The notes below the pieces were generated by a model. It searched no databases. It worked only from the letters and a program-made list of their open reading frames with translations, and was not told the origin of the DNA. A DNA stretch of 10,307 nucleotides from an uncultured Pseudomonas sp. (GTDB lineage: Bacteria; Pseudomonadota; Gammaproteobacteria; Pseudomonadales; Pseudomonadaceae): assembly GCA_946886875.1 (NCBI GenBank), contig CAMPJN010000108.1, positions 1-10,307 of the forward strand, given 5' to 3'. Numbering within the stretch: the first letter of the stretch is position 1; each line of letters opens with the position of its first letter. The position numbers and the translations under genes were made by a program. Shown here one piece after another: positions 6,981 through 10,307 of this stretch.

Positions 6981-7550
6981 ATGCTGAAAGCGCTACTTGA
7001 ACAGAATCCTAAGCATCTTCGCCCCACCAATATCCCTAATGCACACGTCGGGACGGTAGGTTTCGATCTAGATAGCAACCTGGTGGATGGGGTACTTGCA
7101 GTCGTGCCCGGAAATACATATCAAGCATATTATTTACCTTGGGATATGGATCGCGGCCTGTATATCGACCTGCCTTCCCCGCCAACTGGTACCAATCCGC
7201 GTATTTTCCTGACGGCAAATTTGAGCGGTTGCTGTGTAGGCATTCAGAACTTCGGCGGATTTGTAAGGGTGCGGCACTATAACTTGTTCACCTCTGGTAA
7301 CCACAACCCGGTTTTCTCCCAAGATGATCTTTTCAGGTATGGCACCAATGTTTCCTGGTTATTGCCATCAGATAAATACAATGTAACCGCAATAAGTAGA
7401 GCATCTCCTTATACCCACCTAGGACCATGGGCTGAGGCTGTGCTTTGGGGCGAATACGTTGCTCGCTCCTGGCCCTTCACTTCAAGGTGGCATTTCTACT
7501 ATCAAAACGGAAATTCTGACACAGTGGTTCATGAGTTGAATTATCAATAA
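6981..7550 (+). CDS. CNF1/BLF1-type glutamine deamidase-like protein, candidate T6SS effector
   Basis: This 189-residue protein has the segment FLTANLSGCC with T78, L81-S82-G83-C84, and then H99 in VRVRHYNL. The LSGC signature and a Thr six residues before the Cys are hallmarks of the CNF1/BLF1/CheD deamidase fold. As I recall, BLF1 of Burkholderia uses T88/C94/H106 and CNF1 uses C866/H881. Here the Thr-Cys spacing equals that of BLF1 and the Cys-His spacing of 15 equals that of CNF1. Such enzymes convert a specific Gln to Glu in a host protein (Rho GTPases for CNF1, eIF4A for BLF1). Length is close to that of free-standing BLF1, so it is a single catalytic domain without a receptor or translocation domain and would need delivery by another route, such as the T6SS. 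The start is ATG with AAGGAT about 8 bases upstream. A second Cys (C85) directly follows the nucleophile. The motif match is strong; the target is unknown. Confidence 0.75.
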   Translation: MLKALLEQNPKHLRPTNIPNAHVGTVGFDLDSNLVDGVLAVVPGNTYQAYYLPWDMDRGLYIDLPSPPTGTNPRIFLTANLSGCCVGIQNFGGFVRVRHYNLFTSGNHNPVFSQDDLFRYGTNVSWLLPSDKYNVTAISRASPYTHLGPWAEAVLWGEYVARSWPFTSRWHFYYQNGNSDTVVHELNYQ

Positions 7551-7613
7551 ATGCCTTATTCAGCCATGGCGCATGCATGTGTCTAATTTTGGGCAAAGCT
7601 CGTAAGGATCGTG

Positions 7614-9620
7614 ATGACCCGCCCCACCGACACCAACACCAGTCTCTCCCTTACCGCCACGGCGCTGACCGATCTCTATCCGGAGCATCTGTCCGGCGAG
7701 GAGGCGTTGAACAGCCTTGGCAGCCTGACCCTGCACGGCTACAGCGCCACGGCGCTGACCATGGCCGATGCCGTGGCTTCGCACCTGACCGCGACTCTGC
7801 ATAACGACGCCATGCTGCGGCCGATCGATGCGCTTTGTGCGGAGATCCGTCAGTTGCCCGGCGATGCCACAGCCGAGCGCTATAACCTGCTGCTGCGGCC
7901 CTGGTTGTGGTGGCTGACCCTGGCCAGCAATAACCGGGTGTTCCAGAACCTGGCGACCAGCGATATCGTCACCAGCATCTTCGACGAGCACGGTTTCAGT
8001 GACTACGAGCTGCAGCTGACCGGCAGTTACACGCCGCGCGAGTATTGCGTGCAGTATGGCGAAACCGATTTCGCCTTCGTCTCGCGGCTGCTCGAGGAGG
8101 AAGGCATTTTTTGGTTCTTCACCCATGCCGACGGCGCCCATACCCTGGTGCTGGGCGACAGCAACGATGCCTTCCCGCCCTGCCCGAATGCCACCACCAT
8201 CGCCTACCTTGGTCAGCAGATGGGCGAGCGCGAGTTGCATGGCATCCGCTCGGGGCAGATCTGCCGGCAGGCGGTGTCCGGGGTTTATCGCGCCACCGAC
8301 TACGAGTTCACCACACCGACTACTTCGCTTTACGGCCAGGCCGAGGCGGTCGCCGGGCCGTTGTCGGTCTACGAGCATCCCGGCGGCTACACCGCCAAGG
8401 CGCGCGGCGATGCCCTGGGCACGATGCGAGTGAATGCGTTGCGCAGTCAGGAAAGCCGCTTTATCGGCGAGAGCGATTGCCGCTGGCTGGTGCCGGGGCA
8501 CAGCTTCACCCTGAGCGGCCATGAGGACGACACGGCGAATATCGAATGGGTGGTGACCCAAGTCAGCCACGAGGCTGGCCACGAGCATTACCGCAACCGT
8601 TTCGAGGCGATTCCCAAGAGCACCAGTTACCGGCCGCCGCGCACCACGCCCAAGCCACGCATGCATACTCAGACCGCCATCGTGGTCGGCAAGGCCGGCG
8701 AGGAAATCTGGACCGACGAGTACGGCCGGATCAAGATCCAGTTCCCCTGGGACCGTGACGGTGCCAACGACGAAACCAGTTCCTGCTGGGTACGCGTGGT
8801 GTTGCCCTGGAGCGGCAAGGGATTCGGCATGCACTTTATTCCGCGCATTGGCCAGGAGGTGATAGTCACCTTTATCGACGGCGACCCGGATCGGCCGCTG
8901 GTCACCGGCTGTGTGTACAACGGCGACAACGCGCTGCCCTACGCGCTGCCGGCCAACCAGACGCAATCGGGGATCAAGACCAATTCCAGCAAGGGAGGCG
9001 GCGGTTTCAACGAGCTGCGTTTCGAGGACAAGAAGGACAGCGAGGAAGTGTTCCTGCAGGCGCAGAAGGACTTCAAGATCAACGTGCTCAACGACACCAC
9101 CGCCACCGTCGGCCACGACGAGACGCTGACGGTGCAGAACGCCCGTACCCGCACGGTGAAGGACGGCGACGAGACCGTCACCCTGGAGAAGGGCAAGCGC
9201 ACGGTGACCATCGAAACCGGCAGCGACACCCTGGACGTGGCGGACTCACGCACGATCACGGTGGGAGGCGACCAGACCCATAGCACCGGCGGCAATTACA
9301 CCAGCGAAGTCGCCGGTAATTACGAGCTGACCGTGGACGGCAACCTGACCATCAAGGTTAGCGGCACCCTGACCCTGCAAAGCGGTGGCGACCTCACCGC
9401 CAAGAGCGATGCCAACCTCACCAATCAGGCCGGCACCGCGCTGACCAATAAAGCCGGCACCGCATTGACCAATCAGGCCGGCACCACCCTGGATAACAAG
9501 GCCGGCACCACCCTGACCAACAACGGTGGCGTCAGCCTGATCAACAAGGCCGCCGCCGACCAGACGGTGGACGGCGGCGGCATGCTGACCATCAAGGGCG
9601 GCCTGGTGCAGGTGAATTGA
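7614..9620 (+). CDS. vgrG: T6SS spike protein VgrG
   Basis: This 668-residue protein forms the trimeric spike that caps the Hcp tube and carries effectors. The gp27-like part (about 1-340) includes the family signatures LLLRPWLWWLTLASNNRVFQ and YTPREYCVQYGETDFAFVSR, then EEEGIFWFF. The gp5-like OB domain (about 355-440) has WTDEYGRIKIQFPWDRDG, with the FPWD core at 377-380, and GQEVIVTFIDGDPDRPLVTG. A beta-helical needle follows to the end, closing with an eight-residue repeat. There is no extra C-terminal enzyme domain, so cargo would have to be separate proteins. ATG at 7614 is preferred over the GTG at 7611 because AAGGA at 7604-7608 is 5 bases before it. The gene is GC-rich like clpV and unlike the AT-richer genes before it. 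It is 63 bases downstream of the deamidase-like gene with no terminator seen between, so co-transcription is possible. Confidence 0.95.
   Translation: MTRPTDTNTSLSLTATALTDLYPEHLSGEEALNSLGSLTLHGYSATALTMADAVASHLTATLHNDAMLRPIDALCAEIRQLPGDATAERYNLLLRPWLWWLTLASNNRVFQNLATSDIVTSIFDEHGFSDYELQLTGSYTPREYCVQYGETDFAFVSRLLEEEGIFWFFTHADGAHTLVLGDSNDAFPPCPNATTIAYLGQQMGERELHGIRSGQICRQAVSGVYRATDYEFTTPTTSLYGQAEAVAGPLSVYEHPGGYTAKARGDALGTMRVNALRSQESRFIGESDCRWLVPGHSFTLSGHEDDTANIEWVVTQVSHEAGHEHYRNRFEAIPKSTSYRPPRTTPKPRMHTQTAIVVGKAGEEIWTDEYGRIKIQFPWDRDGANDETSSCWVRVVLPWSGKGFGMHFIPRIGQEVIVTFIDGDPDRPLVTGCVYNGDNALPYALPANQTQSGIKTNSSKGGGGFNELRFEDKKDSEEVFLQAQKDFKINVLNDTTATVGHDETLTVQNARTRTVKDGDETVTLEKGKRTVTIETGSDTLDVADSRTITVGGDQTHSTGGNYTSEVAGNYELTVDGNLTIKVSGTLTLQSGGDLTAKSDANLTNQAGTALTNKAGTALTNQAGTTLDNKAGTTLTNNGGVSLINKAAADQTVDGGGMLTIKGGLVQVN
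9408..9551 (+). repeat. Six 24-bp units encoding an 8-residue beta-helix repeat in VgrG
   Basis: Residues 599-646 of VgrG are six consecutive octads of the pattern G-T-x-L-T-N-x-A (DANLTNQA, GTALTNKA, GTALTNQA, GTTLDNKA, GTTLTNNG, GVSLINKA). The DNA copies are similar but not identical. Such octads match one strand of the triple-stranded beta-helix in the VgrG needle. Gain or loss of units would change needle length without shifting frame. Confidence 0.85.
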
Positions 9621-9658
9621 TGAATAGCCGGCACAGCCAACTGCAGGCGTCGACATGA
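9620..9658 (+). other. Possible 12-codon coupling minicistron between vgrG and the YwqK-like gene
   Basis: An ATG at 9620-9622 overlaps the vgrG stop codon (TGA 9618-9620). It opens a 12-codon frame (MNSRHSQLQAST) whose TGA at 9656-9658 overlaps the ATG of the next gene at 9655. Such chained stop-start overlaps can pass ribosomes from one gene to the next. The next gene has no good ribosome site of its own, which fits. The peptide is unlikely to have its own function. Confidence 0.35.
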
Positions 9659-10203
9659 GCGGGGCCAGCGGCACCTTCAACCTGCATCGCGGCGACCGCC
9701 AGCTGCGCGGTGCCCTGCGCGACGGTGCGTTGGACGGGCCGCTGCGGGTCGACGAAGAGGGTCGGCCGCAAGCCAGTTTGAGCTATCGAAAGGGCGTGCT
9801 GCACGGCCCTTTCGCGTTGCTCTATCCCAACGGTAAGCCAATGGCGCGGATGAACTACGAGAACGGCAAGCTGCATGGTCTGGCGACCTACTACGCGCCT
9901 GAGGGCTGGGTGCAGCGCCAGGCCAACTACCGCGGCGGGTTGCTGCACGGCGAGGTCAAAACCTTTTTCGCCGACGGCACCCTGGCCGAGTGGCAGCGTT
10001 ATCACGCCGGCGAATTGCATGGCCTGCAACAGCGCTTTCACCCGGATGCGAAGCTGTCCTGGCGACAGTTGTTCCAGCAGGGCCAGGTCGCCGAGGCCGA
10101 ACAACGGTTCAGCAAGGACGGCCGACCGCTGGACGAAGAAGGCAAACCGATTTCGCGCCTGGCCTGGTGGTGGCGCCGGCTGACCCAGGCGCCAGAGGCG
10201 TGA
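9655..10203 (+). CDS. YwqK-like MORN-repeat protein next to vgrG
   Basis: This 182-residue protein consists mostly of about five tandem units of roughly 24 residues, each ending in L-(H/D)-G. Gly residues fall at 28, 51, 75, 99 and 123 in contexts such as VLHGPF, KLHGLA, LLHGEV and ELHGLQ, separated by aromatic strands like LLYPNGKP and TFFADGTL. This is the pattern of YwqK/MORN-repeat proteins, often labelled in databases as the antitoxin of a YwqK family, though that role is poorly supported in general. The C-terminus is charged and Trp-rich (LAWWWRRLTQ). No signal peptide is visible. It starts 34 bases after the vgrG stop; an in-frame TAG at 9625-9627 excludes a longer start. Its position suggests a role with this VgrG, for example in cargo loading, immunity to an effector encoded elsewhere, or spike assembly. 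None of these can be chosen from sequence alone. Confidence 0.82.
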   Translation: MSGASGTFNLHRGDRQLRGALRDGALDGPLRVDEEGRPQASLSYRKGVLHGPFALLYPNGKPMARMNYENGKLHGLATYYAPEGWVQRQANYRGGLLHGEVKTFFADGTLAEWQRYHAGELHGLQQRFHPDAKLSWRQLFQQGQVAEAEQRFSKDGRPLDEEGKPISRLAWWWRRLTQAPEA

Positions 10204-10213
10204 ACATCGTTGC

Positions 10214-10253
10214 GGTGGATGAAAAAGGTGTCAGCTACGCGCTCCGATCCACC
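10214..10253. repeat. Inverted repeat at the convergent junction
   Basis: GGTGGAT at 10214-10220 pairs with ATCCACC at 10247-10253 around a 26-base loop, and the right arm continues into CTACGG. On the minus strand this reads CCGTAGGGTGGAT, a sequence I associate with dispersed intergenic repeats in Pseudomonas genomes. It lies just after the stop of the MORN gene and just after the stop of the convergent gene, so it could act as a weak bidirectional transcript end. Confidence 0.5.
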
Positions 10254-10307
10254 CTACGGAATCAGCATCTGCACCTGGCCCGGGTAGGTGATGGTGATCA
10301 CCCCGGC
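10254..10307 (-). CDS. C-terminal end of a convergent gene, unidentified (partial)
   Basis: On the minus strand the last 54 bases read AGVITITYPGQVQMLIP and then TAG at 10256-10254. The codons are GC-rich with G or C mostly at the third position, like the core genes here, and the stop lies at the expected place just inside the dispersed repeat. Only 17 residues are visible, and I do not recognise the family. Its convergent orientation suggests the T6SS operon ends with the MORN gene. Confidence 0.4.
   Translation of the reverse strand, partial: AGVITITYPGQVQMLIP

Noticed and set aside
3644..7550. PAAR, MIX, Rhs or effector-adaptor domains in the accessory proteins
   Set aside because: Looked for Rhs YD repeats, short PAAR-like domains and known adaptor patterns and saw none, so the mode of loading onto VgrG or Hcp is left open.
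7551..7613. Possible terminator between the deamidase-like gene and vgrG
   Set aside because: The segment has small palindromes (GCATGC, ATGCAT) but no stem long enough with a T-tract.
3581..7613. Insertion sequence, integrase, attachment-site repeats, CRISPR array or tRNA that could explain the accessory block
   Set aside because: No transposase or integrase motif, no matching direct repeats at the two borders by eye, no spacer-repeat array and no cloverleaf were found; gain by homologous exchange between flanking core genes remains possible.
7560..9116. Long minus-strand open frame (518 codons) across vgrG
   Set aside because: Antisense shadow of vgrG, whose plus-strand frame carries all family motifs; the translation shows no domain.

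Overview
The window is a piece of a type VI secretion system (T6SS) locus from a GC-rich gammaproteobacterium. The likely genus is Pseudomonas sensu lato. That rests on the GC-rich codon use of the core genes, the tssF-tssG-clpV-vgrG order, and a GTAGGGTGG-type repeat at the right edge; it is inference, not proof.

Layout, left to right. Positions 1-3580 hold conserved T6SS core: the last codons of tssF, a complete tssG that starts inside tssF, and a complete tssH/clpV two bases after tssG. Positions 3581-7613 hold an accessory block on the same strand. It contains a flavoprotein-like NAD(P)/FAD-binding gene followed by a good intrinsic terminator, then an AT-richer run of three genes: a CdtB/DNase I-like nuclease, a JAMM/MPN+-like putative isopeptidase, and a small protein with the LSGC signature of CNF1/BLF1-type glutamine deamidases. 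Positions 7614-10203 return to GC-rich T6SS sequence: a complete vgrG spike gene and a YwqK/MORN-repeat gene coupled to it. The right edge holds an inverted repeat and the last codons of a convergent minus-strand gene.

How the parts may work together. ClpV recycles the contracted sheath, TssG belongs to the baseplate, and VgrG is the spike that carries cargo. The three AT-richer genes look like cargo. Their predicted chemistries (DNA cleavage of the CdtB type, cleavage of ubiquitin-like isopeptide bonds, deamidation of a glutamine on a host protein) are best known from proteins acting on eukaryotic cells. No gene that looks like an immunity protein lies beside them. The most interesting reading is therefore a compact anti-eukaryotic T6SS effector island inserted between clpV and vgrG. 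The catalytic motifs are visible in the sequence; secretion, targets and toxicity are inferred.
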